Assembly: GCA_965217265.1 (NCBI GenBank)
Contig: CBDCHP010000011.1
Coordinates: 868,001-932,000, forward strand
DNA length: 64,000 nt
DNA from: JAGRGG01 sp965217265
GTDB taxonomy: Bacteria; Pseudomonadota; Alphaproteobacteria; Geminicoccales; Geminicoccaceae
Direction: 5' to 3'
In this document: one piece after another, positions 54,775-63,481 of the stretch
Numbering within the stretch: the stretch's first letter is position 1
Layout of the letters: every line of letters begins with the position of its first letter
Position numbers and translations under genes: made by a program
The notes under the pieces: generated by a model
Seen by the model: only the letters and a program-made list of their open reading frames with translations
What the model was told of the DNA's origin: nothing
Databases searched by the model: none

Positions 54775-55455
54775 TTGTCGAACCCGATCTTCTGCGCGCT
54801 CGATCGCCCTGATTTGCCTGCCGCGCTCGCGCTCGCCGGGCGGCTTCGCGGCGCCGTGGGCGGTTTCAAGCTCGGGCTCGAACTGTTCGTCGTCGAGGGG
54901 CCGCGCGCCGTCGAGGCGTTGGGCGAGATCGGCCTACCCTTGTTCTTGGACTTGAAGCTGCACGACATTCCCAACACCGTCGCAAGGTCCGTTGCCGCCC
55001 TCGACCGCTTGCCGGTGGCGATGCTGACCGTCCACGCGGCGGGGGGTGCCCGCATGGTGGCGGCGGCGGCGGACGCGGCGCAGGGTCGCCTCGTTCTCGC
55101 CGTCACCGTGCTGACCAGCCTCGACGCGGCCGACCTCGCCGCGACCGGGATCGGGGGCGGCACCACCGATCAGGCGCTGCGCCTCGCCGACCTCGCGCTC
55201 AAAGCCGGGGCCGGCGGCATCGTCTGCTCGGCGCACGAGGTCCGGGCGATGCGCGAACGCTTCGGGCGGGGGCCGAGGCTCGCCGTGCCCGGCATCCGGC
55301 CGGTCGCCGCCGACGACGACCAGAAGCGCACGATGGCGCCGGCCGAGGCGCTCAAAGCCGGGGCCGACATCCTCGTCGTCGGCCGGCCGATCACCGGATC
55401 CCCCGACCCGGCCGGGGCGGCGCGCGGCCTGCTCGCCCAGGCGAGGGGCACCTGA
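54775..55455 (+). CDS. pyrF: Orotidine 5'-phosphate decarboxylase
   Basis: 226 residues. The active-site LFLDLKLHDIPNTVARSV motif (Asp-x-Lys-x-x-Asp) is complete. IFCALDRPDL is the N-terminal substrate loop, and PGIRPVAADDDQKRTM with VVGRPITGSPDP are near the C-terminus. Last step of UMP synthesis. TTG 54775 is chosen as the start giving MSNPIFCALD; no strong ribosome site is visible. It overlaps trpF by one base. Confidence 0.93.
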   Translation: MSNPIFCALDRPDLPAALALAGRLRGAVGGFKLGLELFVVEGPRAVEALGEIGLPLFLDLKLHDIPNTVARSVAALDRLPVAMLTVHAAGGARMVAAAADAAQGRLVLAVTVLTSLDAADLAATGIGGGTTDQALRLADLALKAGAGGIVCSAHEVRAMRERFGRGPRLAVPGIRPVAADDDQKRTMAPAEALKAGADILVVGRPITGSPDPAGAARGLLAQARGT

Positions 55456-56111
55456 TGCGGGTCAAGGTCTGCGGCCTCAAACGGCCCGAGGAACTCGCGC
55501 TCGCCAAGGCCGGCGGGGCGACGTTCGCCGGGCTGGTCTTCTTCCCACCCTCCCCGCGCGCCCTCACCCCGGTTGAGGCCAAAGCGCTCGTCGAACGGGC
55601 GCCGGATCGGCCGTCCCTGGTCGGCGTCTTCGTCGATCCGGACGACGCGTTGCTCGACGCCGTCCTCGACGCCGTGCCGCTCGCCATGCTGCAACTGCAC
55701 GGGCGCGAGACGGCCGGGCGCGTCGCCGCGATCAAGGCGCGTACTGGCCTGCCGGTGATGAAGGCCCTGTCGGTCGCCGCCGCCGCCGACCTCGCCCCGA
55801 TCGAACTCTACACCCAGGCCGCCGACTGGCTCCTCCTGGACGCTAAGGCGCCGAAGGACGCGACCCTGCCCGGCGGCAACGGCCTCGCCTTCGACTGGGA
55901 ACTCCTGCGCGGGCTGCGCCCTGCCCTGCCCTGGATGCTGGCCGGCGGCATCGACGCCGCCCGGCTGCCGGCCGCGCGCGCGATCGGCCCCACCGCGATC
56001 GACGTGTCGTCCGGCATCGAGGCGGCGCCGGGCGTCAAGGATTTGCGCCTGCTGCAAGCCTTCCTCGCCCAGGCGACCGCGCACAAACCCACAACCTCAG
56101 CCTCGATGTGA
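55455..56111 (+). CDS. trpF: Phosphoribosylanthranilate isomerase
   Basis: 218 residues. MRVKVCGLKRPEE holds the catalytic Cys, FAGLVFFPPSPRAL the phosphate loop region, and LAGGIDAARLPAA and AIDVSSGIEAAPGVKD the C-terminal phosphate site. Third step of the tryptophan branch. Part of the pyrF-trpF-trpB-trpA-accD-folC run. Confidence 0.95.
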   Translation: MRVKVCGLKRPEELALAKAGGATFAGLVFFPPSPRALTPVEAKALVERAPDRPSLVGVFVDPDDALLDAVLDAVPLAMLQLHGRETAGRVAAIKARTGLPVMKALSVAAAADLAPIELYTQAADWLLLDAKAPKDATLPGGNGLAFDWELLRGLRPALPWMLAGGIDAARLPAARAIGPTAIDVSSGIEAAPGVKDLRLLQAFLAQATAHKPTTSASM

Positions 56112-56119
56112 CCTTGCCC

Positions 56120-57403
56120 ATGTCTGCTTCGCTTCCCCCCAACAGCTACCGTTCGGGTCCGGACGAGGCGGGGCATTTTGGCGTGTACGGCGGGCGGTTC
56201 GTCGCCGAGACGCTGATGCCCAACATTTTGGCCTTGGAGGCGGCGTACAAGGAGGCGCGGGCGGATCCTCTGTTCGCGGCCGAGCTGGAGGTGTGGCTGA
56301 AGGACTATGTCGGCCGGCCGTCGCCGATGTACCTCGCCGAGCGCCTCACGGCGGAACTCGGCGGGGCGAGGGTCTACTTCAAGCGCGACGAGCTCAACCA
56401 CACCGGCGCGCACAAGGTGAACAACACGGTCGGGCAGATCCTGCTGGCCCGGCGGATGGGCAAGCGTCGGATCATCGCCGAGACCGGGGCGGGGCAGCAC
56501 GGGGTGGCGACGGCGACCGTGGCGGCCAAGCTCGGGCTGGAGTGCGTCGTCTACATGGGCGAGCGCGACATGGAGCGCCAGCGCCCGAACGTGTTCAGGA
56601 TGCGGCTCTTGGGCGCCGAGGTGCGGCCGGTGGGTTCGGGCTCGCGCACCTTGAAGGACGCGATGAACGAGGCCTTGCGCGACTGGGTGACCAACGTCGA
56701 GGACACGTTCTACATCATCGGCTCGGTGGCGGGGCCGCACCCCTACCCGATGATGGTGCGCGACTTCCAGGCCGTGATCGGCGAGGAGGCCAAGGCGCAG
56801 ATCCTGGAAAAGGAGGGCCGGCTGCCGGATCTTCTGGTCGCGGCGGTCGGCGGCGGCTCGAACGCGATGGGGCTGTTCTTCCCCTTCCTCGACGAGCGCG
56901 AGGTGGCGATCGTCGCGGTGGAGGCGGCCGGCGACGGGGTGGCGAGCGGGCGCCACGCGGCGGCGATGACGGCGGGCTCGCCCGGCGTGCTGCACGGCGC
57001 GCGCTCGTATCTCCTCCAGGACGACGACGGGCAGGTGGTCGAGCCGCACTCGATCTCGGCCGGGCTCGACTACCCCGGCATCGGCCCCGAGCACTCGTGG
57101 CTGAAGGACGTCGGCCGGATCACCGTCGCCAGCGCCACCGACCAGGACGCGCTCGACGCCTTTCGCACCTGCGCGCGCTTGGAGGGCATCCTGCCGGCCC
57201 TGGAGCCGTGCCACGCGCTGGCGCACGTCATCCGCGCGGCACCGGGGATGGGGCAGGACCAGGTCATCGTGATGAACCTGTGCGGCCGGGGCGACAAGGA
57301 CGTCGACACGGTGGCGCGGCTGACCCAAGGGACGGGGGCCGAGGGCACCGGCGCCAAGGCGGGGGCCAAGGCGGGGGCCAAGGCGGCGGGGGGCGCGGCA
57401 TGA
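56120..57403 (+). CDS. trpB: Tryptophan synthase beta chain
   Basis: 427 residues. PLP-binding Lys in ELNHTGAHKVNNTVGQ, then AETGAGQHGVATATVAA and GGGSNAMGLFFPF. It condenses indole with serine. ATG 56120 fits the family N-terminus. GTG 56108, overlapping the trpF stop, is an alternative. The C-terminus has an extra low-complexity tail with repeated AGAK units encoded by three copies of a 12-base unit. It is coupled to trpA by ATGA. Confidence 0.95.
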   Translation: MSASLPPNSYRSGPDEAGHFGVYGGRFVAETLMPNILALEAAYKEARADPLFAAELEVWLKDYVGRPSPMYLAERLTAELGGARVYFKRDELNHTGAHKVNNTVGQILLARRMGKRRIIAETGAGQHGVATATVAAKLGLECVVYMGERDMERQRPNVFRMRLLGAEVRPVGSGSRTLKDAMNEALRDWVTNVEDTFYIIGSVAGPHPYPMMVRDFQAVIGEEAKAQILEKEGRLPDLLVAAVGGGSNAMGLFFPFLDEREVAIVAVEAAGDGVASGRHAAAMTAGSPGVLHGARSYLLQDDDGQVVEPHSISAGLDYPGIGPEHSWLKDVGRITVASATDQDALDAFRTCARLEGILPALEPCHALAHVIRAAPGMGQDQVIVMNLCGRGDKDVDTVARLTQGTGAEGTGAKAGAKAGAKAAGGAA

Positions 57404-58266
57404 GCGGCCGGATCGAGCGGCGCTTCGCCGCGCTGCGCAGGCAAGGCCGGGCCGGCCTCGTCGCCTTCGTCTGCGGCGGCGACCCCGATCTTGCGACGTC
57501 GGCCGCGATCTTGGGCGGCCTCGCCGGGGCCGGGGCCGATCTGATCGAGGTCGGCATGCCGTTCTCCGACCCGATGGCCGACGGCCCCTCGATCCAGGCC
57601 GGCAACCTGCGCGCCCTCGCGGCCGGGACGACGCTGGCGGGCGTGCTCGGCCTGGTCCGCGGCCTGCGGGCCAAGGACGCCACGACCCCGGTCGTCTTGA
57701 TGGGCTACTACAACCCGATCCACCGCTACGGCGTCGAACGCTTCCTCGACGAGGCGGTGGACGCCGGCGTCGACGGCCTGATCGTCGTCGACCTGCCGCC
57801 CGAGGAGGACGCCGAACTCGCCGTGCCGACAGTTCAGCGCGGCCTCGCCTTCGTTCGGCTGGCGACGCCGACCACCGACGACGCCCGCCTGCCGGCGGTG
57901 TTGGCGAACGCGAGCGGCTTTCTCTACTACGTCTCGATCGCCGGCATCACCGGCGCCGCCGCCCCGCTCAAGGCGCGGGTCGAGGCCGCCGTGGCGCGGC
58001 TGAGGCGCCACACCGAGCTGCCGCTCGCGGTCGGCTTTGGCATCCGCACGCCAGACCAAGCGGCCGAGATCGCCAAGATCGCGGATGCCGCCGTGGTCGG
58101 CTCGGCCTTGGTCGACACGATCAAGGCCCACCTCGACGCCAACGGCCGCGCCGCGCCCGGCCTCGCGCCCGCCGTCCACGCCGAGGTGCGCGCCCTTGCC
58201 AACGCCGTGCGCGAGGCGCGGCGGGCCGACCAGGAGGCGCGCGACGCAGAGGACGCGCGGGCGTGA
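57400..58266 (+). CDS. trpA: Tryptophan synthase alpha chain
   Basis: 288 residues. LIEVGMPFSDPMADGPSIQA holds the catalytic Glu and Asp; VVLMGYYNPIHRYG, GLIVVDLPPEED and AVGFGIRTPDQAAE follow. It makes indole from indole-glycerol phosphate and channels it to TrpB. The C-terminus has a charged extension rich in Ala, Arg and Asp. Confidence 0.95.
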   Translation: MSGRIERRFAALRRQGRAGLVAFVCGGDPDLATSAAILGGLAGAGADLIEVGMPFSDPMADGPSIQAGNLRALAAGTTLAGVLGLVRGLRAKDATTPVVLMGYYNPIHRYGVERFLDEAVDAGVDGLIVVDLPPEEDAELAVPTVQRGLAFVRLATPTTDDARLPAVLANASGFLYYVSIAGITGAAAPLKARVEAAVARLRRHTELPLAVGFGIRTPDQAAEIAKIADAAVVGSALVDTIKAHLDANGRAAPGLAPAVHAEVRALANAVREARRADQEARDAEDARA

Positions 58267-59195
58267 ACTGGCTGACCTCGTACGTCCGGCCGAAGTTTCA
58301 GGCCCTGGTGCGCTCCAGCAGCAAGGCAGACGTGCCGGAGAACCTCTGGCACCAGTGCTCGTCCTGCGAGCGGATGATCTTCCACCGCGACCTGGAGGCG
58401 AACCAGCGCGTTTGCCCGCACTGCGCCCATCACATGCGGGTGGGGCCGGCCTATCGCTTCAAGGCGCTCCTCGACGAGAATAGCTGGGTTACCCTCGACA
58501 TGCCGCGGGCACTTGTCGATCCGTTGAAGTTCCGCGACCTGAAACGCTACACCGACCGGCTGAAGGAGGCGCAGGCGCGGACCAAGGCCGTCGACGCGAT
58601 CGAGGTCGCCGCCGGGACGATGGCTGGCCTGCCCGTCGTCGTCGCCTGCATGAACTTCGACTTCATGGGCGGCTCGATGGGGGCGGGCTTGGGCGACGGC
58701 TTCATCGTCGCGGCGCGCGAGGCGGTGGCGCGGGGGGCGGCCTTCATCGTCGTCACCGCGTCGGGCGGGGCACGGATGCAGGAGGGCGCCATCTCGCTGA
58801 TGCAGATGGCGCGCACGACGGTCGCGGTCGAGACGGTGAAGGAGGCGGGCCTGCCTTACATCGTCGTCCTCACCGACCCGACGACGGGCGGCGTCACCGC
58901 GTCGTTCGCCATGCTGGGCGACGTCCACATCTCCGAACCGGGCGCCATGATCGGCTTTGCCGGGGCCAGGGTCATCGAGCAGACCATCCGCGAGAAGCTG
59001 CCCGAGGGCTTCCAGCGCGCCGAGTACCTGTTGGAGCACGGCATGATCGACATGGTGGTGCACCGCTTCGAACTGCGCGCGACCCTGGCGCGGGTCTTGG
59101 AGCTCTTGATGCACCGCCGCGAGGCCTCCCCCGAGCGGCTGACGCCCCCGCCGCCGCTGCTTGAGCCGGCGGAGGTGGACGACGCCGATGGCTGA
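58263..59195 (+). CDS. accD: Acetyl-CoA carboxylase carboxyltransferase beta subunit
   Basis: 310 residues. The N-terminal zinc ribbon (CSSCERMIFHRD, CPHCAHHMRVG) is intact. The carboxyltransferase core has TASGGARMQEGAISLMQMA and LTDPTTGGVTASFAMLGD. First step of fatty-acid synthesis. GTG 58263 overlaps the trpA stop. The trpA-accD-folC order is common in alphaproteobacteria. Confidence 0.95.
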   Translation: MNWLTSYVRPKFQALVRSSSKADVPENLWHQCSSCERMIFHRDLEANQRVCPHCAHHMRVGPAYRFKALLDENSWVTLDMPRALVDPLKFRDLKRYTDRLKEAQARTKAVDAIEVAAGTMAGLPVVVACMNFDFMGGSMGAGLGDGFIVAAREAVARGAAFIVVTASGGARMQEGAISLMQMARTTVAVETVKEAGLPYIVVLTDPTTGGVTASFAMLGDVHISEPGAMIGFAGARVIEQTIREKLPEGFQRAEYLLEHGMIDMVVHRFELRATLARVLELLMHRREASPERLTPPPPLLEPAEVDDADG

Positions 59196-60468
59196 GGCGG
59201 CGGCGGACGGGATCCTCGAACGGCTGCAACGCCTCCACCCGAAGGCGATCGACCTCTCGCTCGACCGGATCGTCCGCCTGCTCGCCCGACTAGGGCGCCC
59301 CGAACGCCGCCTGCCGCCGACCGTGCACGTCGCCGGCACCAACGGCAAGGGCTCCACGCTCGCCATGCTGGACGCGATGCTGACGGCCGACGGCAGGCGG
59401 GTGCACCGCTACGTCTCGCCGCACCTCGTTCGCTTCAACGAGCGCATCCTGCTGCACGGGCGCCCGATCGACGAGGCCTACCTCGAAGACGTCCTGGCCC
59501 GCGCCGAGGTGGCGAACGTGGGCCTGTCGATCACCTTCTTCGAGATCACGACCGTCGCGGCCTTTCTCGCCTTCGCCGAGACGCCGGCCGACGTTCTCCT
59601 CTTGGAGACCGGCATGGGCGGGCGGCTGGACGCCACCAACGTCGTCGAGCGCCCGGCCCTCACCCTCGTTACCCCGATCTCGATGGACCACGAGGCCTAC
59701 CTCGGCGACACGATCGCGAAGATCGCCGCCGAGAAGGCCGGAATCGTCAAACCGGACGTGCCGCTGATCCTGGGGGCCCAGCCGCCCGACGCACTCACGG
59801 TTCTGCTCGATCGGGCAGACGCCCTCGAAGCCCCCGTCAAGGCGCACGGGCGCGATTGGCGGGTGAGTGCCGACGACGACGGATTGATCCTCCTCGACGG
59901 CGGCACGACCCTTGCCCTGCCGCGGCCGGCGCTGATGGGCATCTGGCAGATCGAGAACGCCGGCCTCGCCGCGATGGCGGCGCGCGCCCTCGGTCTCGAC
60001 CGGGACGCGATCGCCGCGGGTCTGTGCACGGCCGCGTGGCCCGCCCGGCTGCAACGCCTCAGGCGGGGACCGCTGGTCGACGCCCTGCCGGCAGGGAGCG
60101 ACCTCTGGCTGGACGGCGGCCACAACCCCGCCGCCGGCGCGGCGCTGGCCCTCAGCCTGGGCGGAATCGCGGGGGAGCGGCCGGTCCACCTGATCGCCGG
60201 CATGCTCGACACCAAGGATACCGCCGCCTTCCTGCGACCGCTCGCGGCGCGCGCCGCCTCGCTCACCGCCGTCACGATCCCGAACGAGCCCCACGCCCGA
60301 CCGGCCGGGGCCGTGGCGGCGGCGGGCAGGGCGTGCGGCATCCCGAGCGGCACGGCGGCGGGTGTCGAGGAAGCCGTCCTCGGCCTCGCGTCCGACCCGA
60401 AGCCGAAGCTCGTCCTGATCTGCGGTTCACTCTACCTCGCCGGCCAAGTGCTGCGCACGCATGGCTGA
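59188..60468 (+). CDS. folC: Dihydrofolate synthase / folylpolyglutamate synthase
   Basis: 426 residues of the Mur-ligase-like family. P-loop VHVAGTNGKGSTLAMLDAM, YVSPHLVRFNERI, ETGMGGRLDATN and WLDGGHNPAAG. It adds glutamate to folates. ATG 59188 lies 8 bases inside accD. Another in-frame start at 59161 would lengthen the overlap. Palindromic element 6 follows 55 bases after the stop. Confidence 0.94.
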   Translation: MAEAAADGILERLQRLHPKAIDLSLDRIVRLLARLGRPERRLPPTVHVAGTNGKGSTLAMLDAMLTADGRRVHRYVSPHLVRFNERILLHGRPIDEAYLEDVLARAEVANVGLSITFFEITTVAAFLAFAETPADVLLLETGMGGRLDATNVVERPALTLVTPISMDHEAYLGDTIAKIAAEKAGIVKPDVPLILGAQPPDALTVLLDRADALEAPVKAHGRDWRVSADDDGLILLDGGTTLALPRPALMGIWQIENAGLAAMAARALGLDRDAIAAGLCTAAWPARLQRLRRGPLVDALPAGSDLWLDGGHNPAAGAALALSLGGIAGERPVHLIAGMLDTKDTAAFLRPLAARAASLTAVTIPNEPHARPAGAVAAAGRACGIPSGTAAGVEEAVLGLASDPKPKLVLICGSLYLAGQVLRTHG

Positions 60469-60523
60469 GGCGTGAGCGACATCGAGCCGGTGAGGCGACG
60501 GGGTACAAGGAAGGGCATGGCTT

Positions 60524-60669
60524 GAACGCTTCGCGTGCGCTCGCCGCGCGGGCTTTTTCTCTTTTTTTGCTCTTGTTCGAGGCCGGCCTTCGGCGCCGCG
60601 GCCAACCTCTCGCGTTAACACGAGCAAGAACAAAGAGAAAGAAGCCCGCCGCAGGCGACGCGAAGCGTT
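60524..60669 (+). repeat. Palindromic intergenic element, copy 6 (B arm left, A arm right)
   Basis: 146-bp palindrome between convergent folC and hslU. The left B arm reads GAACGCTTCGCGTGCGCTCG and goes on to CCGCGCGGGC plus a T-rich tract; GCTCGC-CGC-GCGGGC can form a hairpin before the Ts. GTTAACAC adjoins the right A arm. The hslU TAA stop is formed in the right end. Confidence 0.88.
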
Positions 60670-61978
60670 ACAAGATGAACTTCGACAGATCACCGCCTTC
60701 GAGCAGCCCGCCGACGTGGTCCTGCACGTAGGCGCGGTCGACCGTGACCTGCTCGCCGCCGCGGTCGGTCGCGGTGAAGCTGATGTCCTCGACCAGCTTC
60801 TCCATCACCGTCTGCAGCCGCCGGGCGCCGATGTTCTCGACCCGCGCGTTCATCTCGTGCGCGAGGTTGGCGATCTCGCCGATGGCGTCCTCGGTGAAGG
60901 CGATCTCGACCCCTTCGGTCTTGAGCAGCGCCTCGTACTGCTTGATGAGGCTGGCCTCGGGCTCGCGCAGGATGCGCTCCAGATCGTCGCGCGTGAGGGC
61001 GTCGAGTTCGACCCGGATCGGCAGGCGGCCTTGAAGCTCGGGCAGGAGGTCGGCCGGCTTGCTCAGGTGGAAGGCGCCCGACGCGATGAACAGCATGTAG
61101 TCGGACTTGACGGTGCCGTGCTTGGTCGTGACGCTGGTGCCCTCGATCAGCGGCAAGAGGTCGCGCTGCACGCCCTCGCGGCTGACGTCGCCGGCCCGGC
61201 CCTCCCGCGAGGAGATCTTGTCGATCTCGTCGATGAAGACGATGCCGTTCTGCTCGGCCAGGTCGATGCCCTCGCGGCGCACCTGGTCCTCGTCGAGCAG
61301 CTTGTCGCTCTCCTCTTCCATGAGGCGCTCGTAGCTCTGCTCGATGCGCAGCTTCTGCCGCTTGGTGCGTCCGCCCATCGCCTTGCCGAGCATCTCGCTC
61401 AGGTTGACCATGCCCATCTGCGAACCCGGCATGCCGGGGATGTCGAGCATCGGCATCCCGCCCTGGCCGGCGTCCTTCAATTCAAGCTCGATCTCGCGCT
61501 CGGCGAGTTCGCCGTTGCGCAACATGCGGCGGAACTTCTCGCGCGTGTCCTTGGTCGCCTGCGAGCCGACGATCGCGTCTAAAACGCGCTCCTCGGCATT
61601 GTGCTCGGCCTGCGCCTGCACCTCCTTGCGCAGCCGCTCGCGGGTGAGCTTGATCGCGATCTCGACGAGGTCGCGCACGATGCTCTCGACGTCGCGGCCG
61701 ACGTAGCCGACCTCGGTGAACTTGGTCGCCTCGACCTTCATGAAGGGTGCGCGGGCCAGCTTGGCGAGGCGCCGCGCGATCTCGGTCTTGCCGCAGCCGG
61801 TCGGACCGATCATGAGGATGTTCTTGGGCAGGATCTCCTCGCGCAGGGCGTTGTCATCAATCTGCTGCCGCCGCCAGCGGTTCCTGAGCGCGATCGCGAC
61901 CGCCTTCTTCGCCGCGTTCTGGCCGACGATGAAGCGGTCCAGTTCGGAGACGATCTCCCTTGGGGTGAGCGCGGTCAT
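60668..61978 (-). CDS. hslU: ATP-dependent protease ATPase subunit HslU
   Basis: 436 residues. LTPREIVSELDRFIVGQNAA at the N-terminus, Walker A IGPTGCGKTEIARRLA, Walker B NGIVFIDEIDKISSREGR, and C-terminal GLLEGGDLSKFIL, whose last residues dock into HslV. It unfolds proteins for HslV. Its ATG overlaps the hslV stop (ATGA). Confidence 0.96.
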   Translation of the reverse strand: MTALTPREIVSELDRFIVGQNAAKKAVAIALRNRWRRQQIDDNALREEILPKNILMIGPTGCGKTEIARRLAKLARAPFMKVEATKFTEVGYVGRDVESIVRDLVEIAIKLTRERLRKEVQAQAEHNAEERVLDAIVGSQATKDTREKFRRMLRNGELAEREIELELKDAGQGGMPMLDIPGMPGSQMGMVNLSEMLGKAMGGRTKRQKLRIEQSYERLMEEESDKLLDEDQVRREGIDLAEQNGIVFIDEIDKISSREGRAGDVSREGVQRDLLPLIEGTSVTTKHGTVKSDYMLFIASGAFHLSKPADLLPELQGRLPIRVELDALTRDDLERILREPEASLIKQYEALLKTEGVEIAFTEDAIGEIANLAHEMNARVENIGARRLQTVMEKLVEDISFTATDRGGEQVTVDRAYVQDHVGGLLEGGDLSKFIL

Positions 61979-62529
61979 CGCGCCTCCAACTGCTCAAGCG
62001 TAACGTTGGTATTGGTGTAGACGCAGATGTCGCCCGCGATCGCCATCGCGCGCCGGGCGATCTCCTCGGCGCCGAGGTCGGGCACGTCGAGCAAGGCTTT
62101 TGCCGCGGCGAGTGCGTAGTTGCCGCCGGAGCCGATGCCGATCAGCCCGTCGGCCGGTTCGAGCACGTCGCCGTTGCCGGTGAGGACGAGCGAGGCCTCC
62201 GCGTCGGCCACCGCCATCATCGCCTCCAGGCGGCGCAGGTAGCGGTCGGTACGCCAATCCTTGGCGAGCTCGACGCAAGCGCGCATCAACTGATTGGGGT
62301 GGCGTTCAAGCTTCGCCTCCAGCCGCTCCAGGAGCGTGAAGGCATCGGCCGTGCTGCCGGCGAAACCGGCGAGGATCTTGCCGCCGCCGATGCGGCGCAC
62401 CTTCCTCGCGTTCGCCTTGATGATCGTGCTTTGCAAACTGACCTGCCCGTCGCCGGCGATCACGACCTGACCGCCCTTGCGCACCGACAGGATCGTGGTG
62501 CCGTGCCACGCCGGCGCACCCGATTCCAT
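61975..62529 (-). CDS. hslV: ATP-dependent protease peptidase subunit HslV
   Basis: 184 residues. After a longer-than-usual propeptide (MESGAPAWHG) comes the catalytic N-terminal Thr (TTILSVRKGGQVVIAGDGQV). GIGSGGNYALAAAKAL is typical. It is the proteasome-like chamber of HslUV. ATG 62529 is chosen. An in-frame upstream start at 62604 would add a basic stretch not found in the family. Confidence 0.95.
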   Translation of the reverse strand: MESGAPAWHGTTILSVRKGGQVVIAGDGQVSLQSTIIKANARKVRRIGGGKILAGFAGSTADAFTLLERLEAKLERHPNQLMRACVELAKDWRTDRYLRRLEAMMAVADAEASLVLTGNGDVLEPADGLIGIGSGGNYALAAAKALLDVPDLGAEEIARRAMAIAGDICVYTNTNVTLEQLEAR

Positions 62530-62599
62530 GCCTTCGTCCCTTCGACCGCGGCGCCTGGACCGGCGCTTCGGCGGGCATGTGGGGGGGCGCTCCTCCCCG

Positions 62600-62660
62600 T
62601 TCAAGTTTCGCCGCCTTGAGGCGGCTCGGGCCCATTCAAGTTTCGCCGCCTCAGGCGGCG
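62600..62660. repeat. Two tandem hairpin units
   Basis: TTCAAGTTTCGCCGCC occurs at 62600 and again at 62635, each running into a hairpin (GCCGCC-TTGA-GGCGGC; CGCCGCC-TCA-GGCGGCG). The second hairpin contains the stop codon of the small gene at 62651. They lie before hslV and may act on the mRNA between the two genes. Confidence 0.7.
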
Positions 62661-62896
62661 TCGGCGGCCGCCCGATCGAAGGCGTCGATCGCGTCGGCGA
62701 GGCGGCGCAGGCCGACGACCAGCCCCTCCTCGTCGCGCAGGCGGAACGAGACCGTCGTCAGCACCGCCGCCGTGACCACGCCCTCGACGAGCTTGCGGTC
62801 GGCCGTCTGCAGGCGCTGGGCCAATCCTTCGAGGTGGTAGAAGCTGGCCGGGGCCTCGTTCAGGGCGTGGTTGTCGTTCACGGGCGTAGAAGTCAT
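62651..62896 (-). CDS. Small hypothetical protein
   Basis: 81 residues, no family recognised. It begins MTSTPVNDNHALNEAPASFY and is predicted to be mostly helical (LEGLAQRLQTADRKLVEGVV, LVVGLRRLADAIDAFDRAAA). ATG 62896 is preferred. Upstream of hslV on the same strand, separated by the tandem hairpins. Codon use fits the genome. Confidence 0.6.
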   Translation of the reverse strand: MTSTPVNDNHALNEAPASFYHLEGLAQRLQTADRKLVEGVVTAAVLTTVSFRLRDEEGLVVGLRRLADAIDAFDRAAADAA

Positions 62897-63124
62897 GACG
62901 CGGGTTCCTTGCATCCTGGCGGGGCAATCGCCGCGGAACCCGTGCCCGCCGGCCGGACCGGGCACGAGAACCATAGCGGAGACGAACAATAGGTTAACTA
63001 ACTTCATAGTTGAATTTGCGCAACAACAATCAGGGAAGAACTTCGCTAAGTTCGCTAGCAAATTCCGTCAAATTTGATTTGGATGTTGATTGATAATTTA
63101 GACGAATTTTGCGCGAATGCGTGA

Positions 63125-63161
63125 ACGCTTCAGTGCCTAGCTATGCTAGGCACTGAAGCGT
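63125..63161. terminator. 17-bp perfect inverted repeat, possible terminator
   Basis: ACGCTTCAGTGCCTAGC at 63125-63141 is followed by TAT and its exact complement at 63145-63161. It lies just past the stop of the leftward zinc-finger gene. No clear T-run follows on either strand, so it may stop transcription weakly or protect the transcript. The rest of 62897-63166 is AT-rich and holds no gene. Confidence 0.55.
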
Positions 63162-63166
63162 CCTCT

Positions 63167-63481
63167 TCACGACCCCTCTAGCATTACCTCGTCGACGTAG
63201 CACCAGCCCCAGTCCTCGCCGGGTTCGATCGAGCGGACGATCGGGTGGTCGCTCGCGTGGTGGTGCGCGGTCGCGTGCCGGTTCGGCGACGAGTCGCAGC
63301 AGCCGACATGGCCGCAGGTCATGCAGATGCGCAGATGCACCCAGGAATCACTCGTCCTCAGGCAGTCCTCGCAGCCGGGGGCGCTCGGTTGAACCGGATG
63401 CACGTCGCTTGCGTGGCCGCAGCCGGCGGCGGCGGGCTCGGATGCGAGCGTCACCGTCTGCGACTTGTCGATCGTCGTCAT
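63167..63481 (-). CDS. UBP-type zinc-finger protein
   Basis: 104 residues. The Cys/His pattern of the ubiquitin-protease-type zinc finger is visible: AGCGHASDVHP, GCEDCLRTSDSWVHLRICMT, CGHVGCCDSSPNRHATAHHH and DHPIVRSIEPGEDWGWCYVD. Bacterial stand-alone copies are common and of unknown role. It is coupled to the upstream dehalogenase gene by ATGA. Confidence 0.88.
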   Translation of the reverse strand: MTTIDKSQTVTLASEPAAAGCGHASDVHPVQPSAPGCEDCLRTSDSWVHLRICMTCGHVGCCDSSPNRHATAHHHASDHPIVRSIEPGEDWGWCYVDEVMLEGS

